Assembly (NCBI GenBank): GCA_030645475.1
Contig: JAUSMA010000068.1
Span: 1-64,000, forward strand
Source of the DNA: Nitrospirota bacterium
Lineage (GTDB): Bacteria > Nitrospirota > Nitrospiria > Nitrospirales > Nitrospiraceae
Reading direction: 5' to 3'
Length of the DNA: 64,000 bases
Notes under the pieces: generated by a model
The model's input: only the letters and a program-made list of their open reading frames with translations
What the model was told of the DNA's origin: nothing
Databases searched by the model: none
Translations under genes and position numbers: made by a program
Part shown: positions 1 to 8,052 of the stretch, piece after piece
Numbering within the stretch: position 1 is the first letter of the stretch
Layout: every line of letters starts with the position of its first letter

Positions 1-1
1 T

Positions 2-793
2 GAAACCAAACATGTCGATCAGTTCGGACGGGTTCGGATTCGATTCCCCTGGAGAAACCCGTCGCATTCCACACAGACCGATCCAGGAGACAGCGGGTTT
101 GTGCGAGTCGCGCAGATCGCGACGGGTGTCGGAAGTGCAGCCCTGTGGTTGCCGGATATCGGGGATGAAGTCGCCATCGCCTTCGAACATGGCGATCCGA
201 ATCGTCCTGTGATCATCGGCAGTCTGTATAACGGGAAGGACATGCCCCCTGTTGGCCTTCCCGCCAATAAACATCTCTCCCTGCTGCGTGCGCAATCGTC
301 AAGCGGCCAGAAAGCGGAAATCATCTTTGACGCGACGGCAGGGCACGAACGGCTCGTCCTAGAATCAGGCGCACAAATGCTGACCCTCGGCACGAGCGGT
401 CTGACGATGGCGGGATCTTCGGTCGCATTGTCGTCCGGCACGTCGCTTCAGTTGCAGGCAGGCGCCGACTTGGTCCAACAAGTCGGACGGAATATGGTGG
501 TGGAAGCCGGCAAGGACATGCTGCTCAAAGCCGGACAGAACTTCGCGCTCACCAGTCAACGGAACGCGCAGTTTACGGTCGGAGACAATGCCGTTATCGT
601 GACGGGAAAGTCACTGACGACTCAATCCGGTGCCATGCTCAAATTCGTCGCAGCAGACACGGGAACCATCCAGGTTGGACAAGGCCTGCTGACCATCCAA
701 CGTGACGGGAACATCGAGATTGCCGGAAGCAACATCGCCGTCAAATCCAGCGGAAATTTAGTGATGAAGGGTTCGAAAATCACCCAGAACTAG
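2..793 (+). CDS. vgrG: VgrG/gp5-like spike protein, 5' end cut by window edge
   Basis: The reading frame is open from base 2, so only the last 263 residues are present and the true start lies upstream. The visible part opens with DQFGRVRIRFPW and continues through PDIGDEVAIAFEHGDPNRP and GSLYNG, the signature of the OB-fold (gp5/phage baseplate V) of VgrG-type spikes. About 130 residues follow of short alternating hydrophobic/polar strands (for example SLQLQAGADL), as expected for the triple-stranded beta-helix needle. VgrG trimers cap the Hcp tube of type VI secretion and related contractile systems. No effector extension follows the needle; the protein ends in SKITQN. It is the only plus-strand gene in the first 23 kb, and the next genes are Hcp-like and tail-tube-like proteins on the other strand. 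Family assignment is strong; which contractile system it belongs to cannot be told from this window. Confidence 0.86.
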   Translation, partial: ETKHVDQFGRVRIRFPWRNPSHSTQTDPGDSGFVRVAQIATGVGSAALWLPDIGDEVAIAFEHGDPNRPVIIGSLYNGKDMPPVGLPANKHLSLLRAQSSSGQKAEIIFDATAGHERLVLESGAQMLTLGTSGLTMAGSSVALSSGTSLQLQAGADLVQQVGRNMVVEAGKDMLLKAGQNFALTSQRNAQFTVGDNAVIVTGKSLTTQSGAMLKFVAADTGTIQVGQGLLTIQRDGNIEIAGSNIAVKSSGNLVMKGSKITQN

Positions 794-818
794 GCCTGCA
801 TGCCGATGACCTATCTGT

Positions 819-855
819 CGAGAGGGAGAGGGTTTTCAAACCCGTATCCCTCTCG
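819..855 (+). terminator. Hairpin after the vgrG-like gene
   Basis: CGAGAGGGA (819-827) pairs perfectly with TCCCTCTCG (847-855). A second small stem (GGGTTT/AAACCC type) sits in the loop. It lies 26 bases after the VgrG stop codon. There is no clear T-run after the stem, so it may be a weak or factor-dependent terminator, or an RNA-end stabiliser. The rest of the gap to base 1010 shows nothing recognisable. Confidence 0.4.
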
Positions 856-1010
856 AACAGACGGTCTGACCCGATCAGCGCATCCGTCAGCAAGCAGAAC
901 CGCACGTCAAGGTGAGATCGTACTTGGCCAGGAAACGTTTCGGATCTCTACCTCATGCACAATAATGAATCCGTCTCGCCTCAGTTCATCACGACTATTC
1001 CGCAAGAGTA

Positions 1011-1532
1011 TTAGAACGGTTTGTTATTGATCACATCCCAGCCTGTTCTGGCAGGAGAGGGAGACAACGAGCCGTTGGGCATTTGCTTAAAATACAGCCA
1101 CTCAATTTTGGCAAATCCCAGCTTGACCGACTCGACTGGAGGACTCGCGCTATTATTATGGCCTGCTGCAGCGTAGGCTTTGACGGTCACATCGCTAAGG
1201 ATGACTCTCAGATAGACTTGCTGTTGGCTTCCCACCGGTTTTTGAAACTCCAGAATGGCGGTCTGGAAATGCCGGCCATCGGCCGCAGCCAAGGCCAGCA
1301 GAGGTGAGGCAAGATCGAACACCTTTGTGAACACGAGAGGGTCGAACGGAGCCTTTGTAACATGACTCCATGAGGCGGAGTCCACCTCGATCCAATTGGC
1401 ATGTGGCACTTGAGTCGCCTCACCGGGCACTCCTTGTATAAAAAGAAACATGTCCGTTGCTGCATAGCTCCGATCGATCTGGATGATCGACAAGAGCGCA
1501 CTGGCCATAACTACGAGCATCCATTTCTTCAT
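1011..1532 (-). CDS. Exported Hcp-like tube protein
   Basis: This 173-residue protein starts MKKWMLVVMASALLS and has a typical Sec signal peptide with likely cleavage near SYA|ATD. The mature part begins DMFLFIQGVPGEATQ, then HANWIEVDSASW. This matches the N-terminus of the Hcp1 family (type VI tube protein: a 'fl.i.GipGest...h.dWIev.s.sw' pattern). The total mature length of about 148 residues also fits Hcp. A ribosome site AGAGGTGA lies about 8 bases before the ATG. Known Hcp proteins are cytosolic and exported through the contractile system itself, so a Sec signal is unusual. The gene is last in a minus-strand series with two Tat-exported tail-tube-like proteins and an exported spike-like protein, which suggests assembly outside the cytoplasm. 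Some secreted enzymes carry Hcp-like folds, so a non-tube role is possible. Confidence 0.75.
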   Translation of the reverse strand: MKKWMLVVMASALLSIIQIDRSYAATDMFLFIQGVPGEATQVPHANWIEVDSASWSHVTKAPFDPLVFTKVFDLASPLLALAAADGRHFQTAILEFQKPVGSQQQVYLRVILSDVTVKAYAAAGHNNSASPPVESVKLGFAKIEWLYFKQMPNGSLSPSPARTGWDVINNKPF

Positions 1533-1609
1533 CGTCCTATCACCTCTTCAAACCATAAGAAGATTACAGGCCCTATTTTTTTCGCAACGAATCAACGGGA
1601 TTGGCAGCA

Positions 1610-2653
1610 TCACAGAATCGTTATATTGAAGCTTTCGCAGTACATATCGACTTGCACCTGTCCAGGCCTTTCTGCGCCAACATTGATCGGTTCCGGTGCA
1701 TAGCGAACGATGCCCAGGCCGGCGAGTTGGACCGAGGCCAGGACTACTTTTAAGGTCGGGTCAAGCCATTCCAGCAGACCGGCCAGTTCGCCGCCTGGCC
1801 TACCTTTTACGACCGTGTCATCGAACCAAGTGTAGAAGGGGCCTGCATCGGCCTCCGGCAGCGTGAGGCGAACGATTGAACAATCGAGTACGCCGGGAGC
1901 CGATTGCTTGAGCCGGTCTTGACCGACCGCGCTCCCTGCAACAGGACGTTTCGCGACGATCGACTCGACCTTACCAATGCGCACACAGGCCTTCTCAAGC
2001 CCCTGCACGTTGAAACGGAAATTACTGTTCAGCAGCCTCTTTGATTTTGCCGCTATCCCTGAAAGTTTTTTCCCTTTACTCCCGGCCAAGCGCGTTGTCT
2101 GCGGGGTGATTCGAAGCGTGAGTGCCGCCAGCTTCTTGCCGTCGCTGGCGTCCGCAGCTGGCAACGCTACTTCCGTCAAGACGGCATTGAAGAATTCGAG
2201 CCGTTTGACCTCAGTGAAATTGATGTCCGCGTACACGACCGCGCCGTTTCTAGGGGTCGAGCCTTTTGTGAGCGTCTCTGTGATCCAGCTCATCAAGGCT
2301 TTCGCATCGCCATCCAGCCGCACTTCGATGACGAGGTCCTCAAACTTAACCGGTCCCGGCCGCTTTCGCTGAATCGCATCCGGGCCCACGGCCTCCACCA
2401 GAATATCGGCAAAGGCGTTCCCGCCCTGCACGGCTTCTATAAACCCAGCCGGCGCTCCATCCAACTCCAGCGCAATATTCACCCCGGAGAAAGTACGTGC
2501 GACGGCTGCCTCTGCCGTGCCCCCCCAGCTTCCAATGAATTTCGGGAGCCCCAGCAACATGGCTCCACCGGTGGCGAGGCTGACGGTGCGAAACAGGTCA
2601 CGACGAGAGAGGTTTGGGACGATACGGTCAGATGACGACTTGTCCGAGGCCAT
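1610..2653 (-). CDS. Tat-exported phage tail-tube (gp19-like) protein, copy 1
   Basis: I chose the ATG at 2653 (MASDKSSSDRIV; 347 residues) because AAAGGAGT lies about 10 bases upstream; the frame stays open further but without a site. The N-terminus has a twin-arginine signal, SRRDLFRT, followed by a hydrophobic stretch (GGAMLLGLPKF) and AEAA before the mature part. The mature protein repeats the pattern seen in T4 gp19-like/contractile-tail tube proteins: 'ALELDGAPAGFIEAVQGG', then 'RPGPVKFEDLVIEV', a 'LMSWITETL' helix, and a C-terminal half with 'AGPFYTWFDDTVVKG'. The two halves look like two tube-type domains. It is paralogous to the gene at 3673-4851, with the same order of motifs. A tail-tube fold sent through Tat would arrive folded in the periplasm. 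Family call is fairly sure; the function of an exported tube protein is inference. Confidence 0.72.
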   Translation of the reverse strand: MASDKSSSDRIVPNLSRRDLFRTVSLATGGAMLLGLPKFIGSWGGTAEAAVARTFSGVNIALELDGAPAGFIEAVQGGNAFADILVEAVGPDAIQRKRPGPVKFEDLVIEVRLDGDAKALMSWITETLTKGSTPRNGAVVYADINFTEVKRLEFFNAVLTEVALPAADASDGKKLAALTLRITPQTTRLAGSKGKKLSGIAAKSKRLLNSNFRFNVQGLEKACVRIGKVESIVAKRPVAGSAVGQDRLKQSAPGVLDCSIVRLTLPEADAGPFYTWFDDTVVKGRPGGELAGLLEWLDPTLKVVLASVQLAGLGIVRYAPEPINVGAERPGQVQVDMYCESFNITIL

Positions 2654-2799
2654 AATGAAGACTCCTTTCGATACGTGAATACGCGACAGCACGATTCGAT
2701 CTCTCTGCTCCATCAGTCGTTCAGTCAGGCACCAAGGTTTATCTAGCGCGAGATCTCTATTGCGCTGAACCAGTGCTCGCGAATCAACCGGAGACGGTC

Positions 2800-3534
2800 T
2801 TAGTTCCCCAGGATCGTCGGACTACCGGTGATAATCTGGCCGGTCGATGAACCAGGGATCATTTGCACTTGACTACCCACGGTCGCGAGCGCCTTTGTCC
2901 CTCCGTTCAGCAAAATCATCGACCCTTTCAGATCGAGGGGGGCCGACGCCTGCACCAGAGTTCCCGCCCCGCTTCGGAGTGAGAGACTCGCTCCGGTTTG
3001 GACTGAAGTATTACCCCCAGTTGAGACGGACAGATTTACGCCGGTCCTCACGTCCACATTCGAGCCCGCACGCAGCGCCACGCTATTTTGAGCCTCGATG
3101 GTGACCGTGGGGCCTTGCAGTTTCACTCCACTCGGTGTCACCTGGACAGCGGTCTGTAGCATCGCGAGCTGTGCCTGAAGCATGCTGACCTGCTGTTGGA
3201 GAAATCCCACTTGCTGCTCAATGGACAATTGCCCTCTCGCAGCCCCAGCCGATCCGCCAGCCGCTGCTGCTCCTCCTCCAGCAGCGGCCCCTCCACCGGC
3301 ACTGGCTGCTCCACCGGCCGAAGCCCCGCCAGCAGTAGCGGCTGCCCCACTCGCGCCACCGGCTGCCGCTCCCCCAACCGCAGTGCTCCCGCCCCTCGTA
3401 GCGCCTGTGAGAGGAGGAGCAGATTGTATCTGAGGGAAGATCGGCACCGCGCGATCGGTCACTTCTTCCGCCGCCCATGCAAAATGGCAGTGAAGTGAGA
3501 ACAGTACCGCCAGCGTCAACAGAAGTGCTCTCAT
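2800..3534 (-). CDS. Exported VgrG-like spike-helix protein with Gly/Ala linker
   Basis: The start at 3534 (MRALLLTLAVLFSLHCHF; 244 residues) follows GGGGAG and gives a clear Sec signal peptide ending AWAAEE. Next comes a ~70-residue Gly/Ala/Ser-rich low-complexity linker, then a short coiled coil (QQVGFLQQQVSMLQAQLAML). The C-terminal ~115 residues are beta-helix-type strands (VTIEAQNSVALRAGSNVDV, LDLKGSMILLNGG) like the needle of VgrG and like the tail of the gene at 2-793. The OB domain of VgrG is absent. A trimeric coiled coil ahead of a trimeric beta-helix is a sensible spike architecture. It lies between two Tat-exported tail-tube paralogs in one minus-strand operon. A trimeric surface adhesin or fibre is the main alternative reading. 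The linker is GC-rich and repetitive, so length variation between strains is likely. Confidence 0.66.
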   Translation of the reverse strand: MRALLLTLAVLFSLHCHFAWAAEEVTDRAVPIFPQIQSAPPLTGATRGGSTAVGGAAAGGASGAAATAGGASAGGAASAGGGAAAGGGAAAAGGSAGAARGQLSIEQQVGFLQQQVSMLQAQLAMLQTAVQVTPSGVKLQGPTVTIEAQNSVALRAGSNVDVRTGVNLSVSTGGNTSVQTGASLSLRSGAGTLVQASAPLDLKGSMILLNGGTKALATVGSQVQMIPGSSTGQIITGSPTILGN

Positions 3535-3672
3535 GAATAGACTCCCCTCACTTCGCGTTGCATCAACATTGTTCCCCTGACTGATGCACAATCCATGAAT
3601 CAGGGTCGTTGGGCATTTTGACCATGGCCACACTCTGCGACGGTTCGAGGAACTCGTTCCCATCTGTACCTT

Positions 3673-4851
3673 CTACTGCCGTGGCATCACTTTGGGCGTG
3701 AACCCTCCTGGAAGCGTCATGGCTGGAGCTGGAGCAGGCGCTGGCTGCCCTTGTGGAGGAGCCATGGGTGAAGGAGGTGGCGCTGACTGCGTGGTGACGA
3801 TCCCACCTTGGGCCAACGTGAGACGCTCGCAGTACATCTCGACTTTCACCTTCCGGATGGCCTCTGCATTTGACTCCTGCTTCACCGGGGCAAAGCTGAA
3901 TATTCCCAAATTGCTGAAGTTCACGGTTAACAGGACCTCTTTGAGATCTGGCGCCAGCAGCTCCAGGACACCCGGCCGTTCGCGGTCCTGACCGTTGTTG
4001 CCTTTGACCACAAAATCATCGAACCACCCATAGAACGGACCGGCCTGAGATTCAGACAGGAACAGGACAAGGTTGGGGAACTCAATCTTGGCCGGTTCCT
4101 TTTGATAGTTGCGTAGCTCCCCCACCTGATCCTGTACGATGGTTTGTTTGAACACCAGCGCCTCGATCTTGCTGACATATCTGCAGGCATCCTCAAGGCC
4201 TTGAATTCGAATCCTGAAATTATTTGGGGTCCAGGCCTTTTGTTGCTTCGAAGCGACCGCACCGATCACGTTCCCGCCTTTGCCGGCCGTCGGCGCGGTA
4301 AATTCCGGGGCGAACTTGACCGTCAGGAGACCTGCCTCCTTTGAAGCCGCATCGCAGGCAGGAAGGCCAATCTCCGTGATTAAGGCATTGCTGAATTGTA
4401 ACCGGCTCCGCTCCACGCGATTGAAGTCGGCTGTAACAATTGCGCCGTTTTTTCTGACATGAGACCCGTTCAGTTCGGCAGCGATCCAGTCAAAGAGCGG
4501 TTTAGGCATCACTGGATTGCATTGGATGGCAATATCTTGGTACTTGATCGAGGCAAGATGCTTTGACGGAAAGAGAGACGTGCCCAACTGCTGCACCACG
4601 ACATCGCCTTTCGCAAAACCTCCGTCGGCCGTTTTCAGGAAATCGACGAACTGGCCATCGAGTTCCAGCGCAATAGTCCCAGAGGAATATGCTCGTGAAT
4701 CGACCGCCGCCTGCGCCACGGTGCGAAAACCGGGAATGCTCATGAGAGCCATCCCGCCAGCCAGCAATCCAGCCTGGGTGAGAAAATCTCGCCGTGATGG
4801 TGATGGATGGAGCCCGGATTCTGTCTCGGCATCATTCTGCTTGTCGTTCAT
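3673..4851 (-). CDS. Tat-exported phage tail-tube (gp19-like) protein, copy 2
   Basis: This 392-residue protein has AAGGAG about 8 bases before the ATG. Its N-terminus carries the twin-arginine signal SRRDFLTQAG with a hydrophobic core (LLAGGMALMSIPGF) and VAQAA cleavage region. The mature part matches copy 1 throughout: 'IALELDGQFVDFLKTADGG', 'IKYQDIAIQCN', 'PLFDWIAAELNGS', then 'AGPFYGWFDDFVVKGNNG' and 'VKVEMYCERLTL'. The motif order is that of contractile-tail tube proteins (gp19 family), apparently as a tandem of two tube domains. It adds a ~45-residue Pro/Ala/Gln-rich tail that copy 1 lacks. It is the first gene of the operon reading leftwards, about 125 bases downstream of the strong promoter at 4982-5010. 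The 10-base gap to the exported spike gene supports cotranscription. Confidence 0.72.
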   Translation of the reverse strand: MNDKQNDAETESGLHPSPSRRDFLTQAGLLAGGMALMSIPGFRTVAQAAVDSRAYSSGTIALELDGQFVDFLKTADGGFAKGDVVVQQLGTSLFPSKHLASIKYQDIAIQCNPVMPKPLFDWIAAELNGSHVRKNGAIVTADFNRVERSRLQFSNALITEIGLPACDAASKEAGLLTVKFAPEFTAPTAGKGGNVIGAVASKQQKAWTPNNFRIRIQGLEDACRYVSKIEALVFKQTIVQDQVGELRNYQKEPAKIEFPNLVLFLSESQAGPFYGWFDDFVVKGNNGQDRERPGVLELLAPDLKEVLLTVNFSNLGIFSFAPVKQESNAEAIRKVKVEMYCERLTLAQGGIVTTQSAPPPSPMAPPQGQPAPAPAPAMTLPGGFTPKVMPRQ

Positions 4852-4981
4852 ACGTGACTCCTTAATAGAGGTTGCTAAAACTCGTTCCCCTGAGTCTCAA
4901 GGCCCTTGAGCCCTCACGTCTCAATGTTGCTTGCCTGTGTGTCGCGCTGCCGGCATGGGAGGTTCAACCGGCTTCCGCAGA

Positions 4982-5010
4982 AGTGTAGAAGCCGACTCTG
5001 GGCTTGTCAA
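4982..5010 (-). promoter_or_regulatory. Sigma70-type promoter P1 of the tail-like operon
   Basis: On the minus strand there is a perfect -35 TTGACA (5005-5010), a 17-base spacer, and a -10 TACACT (4982-4987). The spacer holds an AAGCC-N7-GGCTT dyad, and CGCG precedes the -35. Two almost identical copies occur at 17017-17045 and 26115-26143, each also upstream of a minus-strand exported-protein gene. Predicted RNA would have a ~125-base leader before the Tat tail-tube gene. The rest of the 4852-5186 gap shows no gene. Confidence 0.75.
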
Positions 5011-5186
5011 CGCGGGTCATCGACATCTATTGTGAGCGCTGAAGTGCGGACCACTGGCATGGAATAGTACAACGAATCTAGGAGCGCGATGAATGCAGAC
5101 ACAGGATGTCGGTAGGGTGGAAGCAGGACCGGCGATCTCCAATATCGGGGTGGCCGACGCACTACACAAACAGGCAAAGGCAGGAC

Positions 5187-5888
5187 TCATGTCGCCCTAG
5201 GTCTGATGATCAGCCCCCATTTGACCAACGCCACCAAGGCGCGCACGCCGTCCTTCCACGTAACTTTCTTTCCCTCGCGATATGTGCGGCCCGTGTAGGT
5301 GATCGGAATCTCATACACGCGATAACCGTACCGAAAGAGTTTCATCGTGATCTCGACCTCGATGTCGAAAGTCGAGGATCTGAGCTCCAGCGACTTCAAT
5401 GTATCGGTACGCAGCATTTTGAACCCAGTCTCCATGTCCGTCAGGATTCCAGACGTCAGGAGATTGCAGATGAATGTCAAAAGCCGGTTACCGAGGTAAT
5501 GCCAGAAAAAAAACGCACGGTGCGGGCCCAAGAACCGGGAGCCATAGACGGCATCAGCATACCCTTGCTCAATGAGCCGGAGTGCGACCGGATAATCTTC
5601 CGGGTGATACTCGAGGTCGGCATCCTGAATCATCACGACATCTCCGCTGGCCTCTGCGATCGCGGTCCTGAGCGCCGCGCCTTTCCCCATGTTTCGAGGA
5701 TGAAAGCAGCAGCGTAGTGACTCCGGATACTTCTCCTGCAATTGCTCTGCAATGTGGCGGCTTCCGTCCGTCGACCCGTCGTCCACGATAATGATTTCAT
5801 GCGGTTTGGCGACGCGCATGACACACTCCACGATCGTGTGGAGCGTCTGCCGCTCGTTATGGACGGGGATCAGGACGGATAAACGCAT
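5187..5888 (-). CDS. Family 2 glycosyltransferase (dolichol-phosphate-mannose-synthase-like)
   Basis: This 233-residue protein begins MRLSVLIPVHNERQTL and shows the GT-A nucleotide-sugar fold of family 2: 'IIIVDDGSTDGS' near residue 36, 'MGKGAALRTAI' near 68, 'VMIQDADLEYHPEDYP' (the metal-binding DxD) near 86, and 'FKMLRTD' later. There is no C-terminal membrane anchor, so it is the short soluble form typical of enzymes that load a sugar onto a polyprenyl phosphate. Such lipid-linked sugars feed GT-C-type membrane transferases; the 595-residue membrane protein at 8365-10152 could be one user, but they are not adjacent. The ribosome site is weak. Family call is firm; the sugar and acceptor are unknown. 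Confidence 0.88.
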   Translation of the reverse strand: MRLSVLIPVHNERQTLHTIVECVMRVAKPHEIIIVDDGSTDGSRHIAEQLQEKYPESLRCCFHPRNMGKGAALRTAIAEASGDVVMIQDADLEYHPEDYPVALRLIEQGYADAVYGSRFLGPHRAFFFWHYLGNRLLTFICNLLTSGILTDMETGFKMLRTDTLKSLELRSSTFDIEVEITMKLFRYGYRVYEIPITYTGRTYREGKKVTWKDGVRALVALVKWGLIIRPRAT

Positions 5889-5947
5889 GCAGCCTGTCTT
5901 GCGCGTGATGAATTACAGTCAGACCGGTCAAGGAAGGTGCCTTGGCA

Positions 5948-5986
5948 TTCCGGGCCTCCTGCCAGAACAAAGCAGGAGGCCCGGAA
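5948..5986 (-). terminator. 15-bp perfect hairpin between genes
   Basis: Bases 5948-5962 and 5972-5986 form a perfect 15-bp inverted repeat (TTCCGGGCCTCCTGC) with a 9-base loop. It lies 25 bases past the stop codon of the 6011-6883 gene and upstream of the glycosyltransferase gene on the same strand. It probably terminates or insulates transcription, although a T-run is lacking. Confidence 0.6.
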
Positions 5987-6010
5987 CCCAGGAATAGCAC
6001 ATGCTCTCTT

Positions 6011-6883
6011 CTAGTTGGGCTGTTTCCCTTCCGTCGGAACCTCGATTTCCTCTGTTGCACCGGCATCAGTACCGGCTTCCTTCTCGATGCCGCGCGGCAT
6101 CACTCCGCCCAATCCAGGCAGCGAGGGGGCGAGCCGGCCCATCGCCGGCGGAAGGACGAGCTGGCCAGGAAGCTTGCCTGGTATCGGTCCCCGCTCCGGG
6201 GTCTCAATAATCGTCTTGCGCAACTGGTCCAGGTTTTGTCCTCTGAGAAGAAAGCCCACTCCACCCTGGGACATGGGCTCAAGCTTACCGTCTGGTCGAA
6301 TCAGCAAACGCGTGCTGGGAGAAAGTAGAGAGTGAGTGGCCACCGGCTGACCCTTCATTTTCACCAGTGGGCCTTCCCGCAGGAACATCAGATAATGCTC
6401 ACCCGGTTGATACTGGGGGTCATCGTGAATATTGACGGTATTCGCCACGAATGGGAATATTTGTACCGGAGGATCTATTCCACCCTTAGGTTTGGGAGGA
6501 GCCTCTTTCATAGAGGGCGGAGCTTGAAACCCGGACGGCATGCCGAGGGTATGGAATACCCGTATCTCCTGCGCCTGCTCTCCTTTCATCCTTCCTGTGG
6601 TATTGAGGGTCACGACTTCTACCGCGATTCGATTCACTCCGCCTGGTTCGCCCGGCGCGTCGAGAACGATATCGTCGGCCCGTTCCGCCTTGGTCACCTG
6701 TGCTTCGACAATGTCTCTGGCGAGGCCTTTGGCTTCTGCGATGTCTCGAGGATCATAGGCCCAAGCGGCGGTGATGGTCGGTGGAGCATAGAGATAGGTG
6801 TTGATCGCGATCTGGGCGAGGAACCCCACGCCTAGGACGGCGATCGCCGAAAATAAGATTCGATTCAGTTGCTGGTTGTTCAT
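6011..6883 (-). CDS. Membrane-anchored hypothetical protein
   Basis: I do not recognise a family for this 290-residue protein. It has one N-terminal membrane segment or uncleaved signal (ILFSAIAVLGVGFLAQIAI), so the rest is probably periplasmic. The middle holds a beta-rich domain with 'DIVEAQVTKAERADDIV', 'NRIAVEVVTLNTTGRMKG' and 'YQPGEHYLMFLREGP'. This pattern resembles small exported proteins that are predicted to bind or carry a ligand, but the match is not specific. The C-terminal ~70 residues are rich in Pro, Gly and Glu and probably disordered. It is isolated by the hairpin at 5948-5986 on one side and a 58-base gap to the protease-like gene on the other. Confidence 0.7.
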   Translation of the reverse strand: MNNQQLNRILFSAIAVLGVGFLAQIAINTYLYAPPTITAAWAYDPRDIAEAKGLARDIVEAQVTKAERADDIVLDAPGEPGGVNRIAVEVVTLNTTGRMKGEQAQEIRVFHTLGMPSGFQAPPSMKEAPPKPKGGIDPPVQIFPFVANTVNIHDDPQYQPGEHYLMFLREGPLVKMKGQPVATHSLLSPSTRLLIRPDGKLEPMSQGGVGFLLRGQNLDQLRKTIIETPERGPIPGKLPGQLVLPPAMGRLAPSLPGLGGVMPRGIEKEAGTDAGATEEIEVPTEGKQPN

Positions 6884-6941
6884 GGTCTTCGTTCCTCCTT
6901 CTTCATCACACCTTGAGGCACAACTAAGTCCAGGACCTCGG

Positions 6942-7469
6942 TCAGTATTTGGCGTTCACATCGGCCCAATTGTGGGGGGAGGTGAAATTACTACTCGGAC
7001 TGTAGTAGCCCTTTGCCATACAGTCACCCGTGGCGCTGTGGTCCAGTCCGAACGTGTGACCCACTTCCTGACAGAAGACGCCCTGTGCGCTCGCCGAAGA
7101 CCAACTGTAGTAGGTGTTGAGGGTGGCATGGGCATGGGTGATCTTGCACCAGCACCAGAGGTGCCACCAGTCGAAATCGGAACTCACGATCGTGGCAAGC
7201 CCACCCCAACCGGTGGCGCCGGCGTTCGCTCCATACACACTCACATCGGTGTGGGAACCAGCGAGCGGCAGGCTCAGATCGGTATGAGAATCCCAATCAG
7301 CAATGGCGTTTCTTGCCTCGGTCTGATTGCTGCCATACACCCACAAATTTAGCCTGCTCTTGTCCCAATGCCAGCTTCCCCAGTTATGGGCCTGTAAGGC
7401 CTGAATGTTGACCATGCCAAGACCCAGCACAATCACGGCTAACAAAACCGTCTTCACAATTTGCTTCAT
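6942..7469 (-). CDS. Exported metzincin-like zinc protease, altered HExxH
   Basis: This 175-residue protein follows a strong ribosome site (GGAGGGG) and begins with a Sec signal peptide (VKTVLLAVIVLGLGMV, cleavage near LQA|HNW). Near the C-terminus it has CQEVGHTFGLDHSATGDCM. This is the metzincin zinc site HExxHxxGxxH followed by a Met-turn-like CM, except that the first His is Gln (codon CAG). The region before it (AIADWDSHTDLSLPL, and the paired 'TYYSWSSASAQGVF') fits a small matrixin-like peptidase fold. The aromatic-rich middle (DWWHLWCWCK) is unusual. With Gln in the first metal position it may be weakly active, use the Gln as ligand, or be a binding protein. Target unknown. Confidence 0.72.
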   Translation of the reverse strand: MKQIVKTVLLAVIVLGLGMVNIQALQAHNWGSWHWDKSRLNLWVYGSNQTEARNAIADWDSHTDLSLPLAGSHTDVSVYGANAGATGWGGLATIVSSDFDWWHLWCWCKITHAHATLNTYYSWSSASAQGVFCQEVGHTFGLDHSATGDCMAKGYYSPSSNFTSPHNWADVNAKY

Positions 7470-7560
7470 GGCTTCCCCTCCTCGTTTGCGTCCCAGGCTC
7501 CTTGTGTGCCACGAGACTCAGATCCCGGTGATACTGATCAACCCGGCCATGCCGGCGGCT

Positions 7561-8052
7561 TCACTTACCCTCACCTCCCTTCGTTAAATGGCCCTCTTTT
7601 TCGCCCGCAACCTGAGGGCCGAGCGCGGCATTGAGCGTCTCTGTCACGTTCTGACTGACTCCCACATACAGGACAAGCAGCTTTCCTTTCTTGAAGAAAT
7701 GGGGCGGCTCGACCCACCCGATTCGGGTGTTACCGACTGTTGAGCCGTCAGGGGAAATCTTCGCCACCGCGGTTTTCAACGCTGTTTCGTTCGCGTACTC
7801 AAAAGTCTGGACGTCGTTGCCATCGATGCTCACGAACTGACCCGGGACTGACAGGAACGGCTGCGTGATGGTCCCCTTGGACTCGACTACATGACCGAGC
7901 TTTTTCAACTCCGCGACGAATGCTGCGCGATCCGGCTGTGAGCTACTCCCCTCCGTATTCGAGTCTTGGGATCCTAGACAGGCTGTCCCGCTGGCGATGA
8001 CGATCAACACCAGGGCTCGCAACAGAGTCAGGCACCAGATTATTCGAGACAT
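7561..8052 (-). CDS. Exported hypothetical protein, possible lipoprotein
   Basis: This 163-residue product has a hydrophobic N-terminal signal (LLRALVLIVIASGTACLG). A Cys follows it at a lipobox-like position, but GTAC is not a canonical lipobox, so either lipidation or ordinary cleavage is possible. The rest is a small alpha/beta domain: 'AFVAELKKLGHVVESKG' followed by 'VPGQFVSIDGNDVQTFEYANETALKTAVAKISPDGS' (given in parts) and 'FFKKGKLLVLYVG'. A similar layout occurs in small uncharacterised exported proteins of many bacteria. No catalytic motif is visible. The Lys/Gly/Glu-rich tail is probably flexible. It lies 91 bases upstream of the protease-like gene on the same strand and could be cotranscribed with it. 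Confidence 0.68.
   Translation of the reverse strand: MSRIIWCLTLLRALVLIVIASGTACLGSQDSNTEGSSSQPDRAAFVAELKKLGHVVESKGTITQPFLSVPGQFVSIDGNDVQTFEYANETALKTAVAKISPDGSTVGNTRIGWVEPPHFFKKGKLLVLYVGVSQNVTETLNAALGPQVAGEKEGHLTKGGEGK

Noticed and set aside
1-5000. A complete type VI secretion cluster
   Set aside because: Only VgrG-, Hcp- and tube-like genes are present; no sheath (TssB/C), TssK/L/M or ClpV-like gene is seen, and the tube genes carry export signals.
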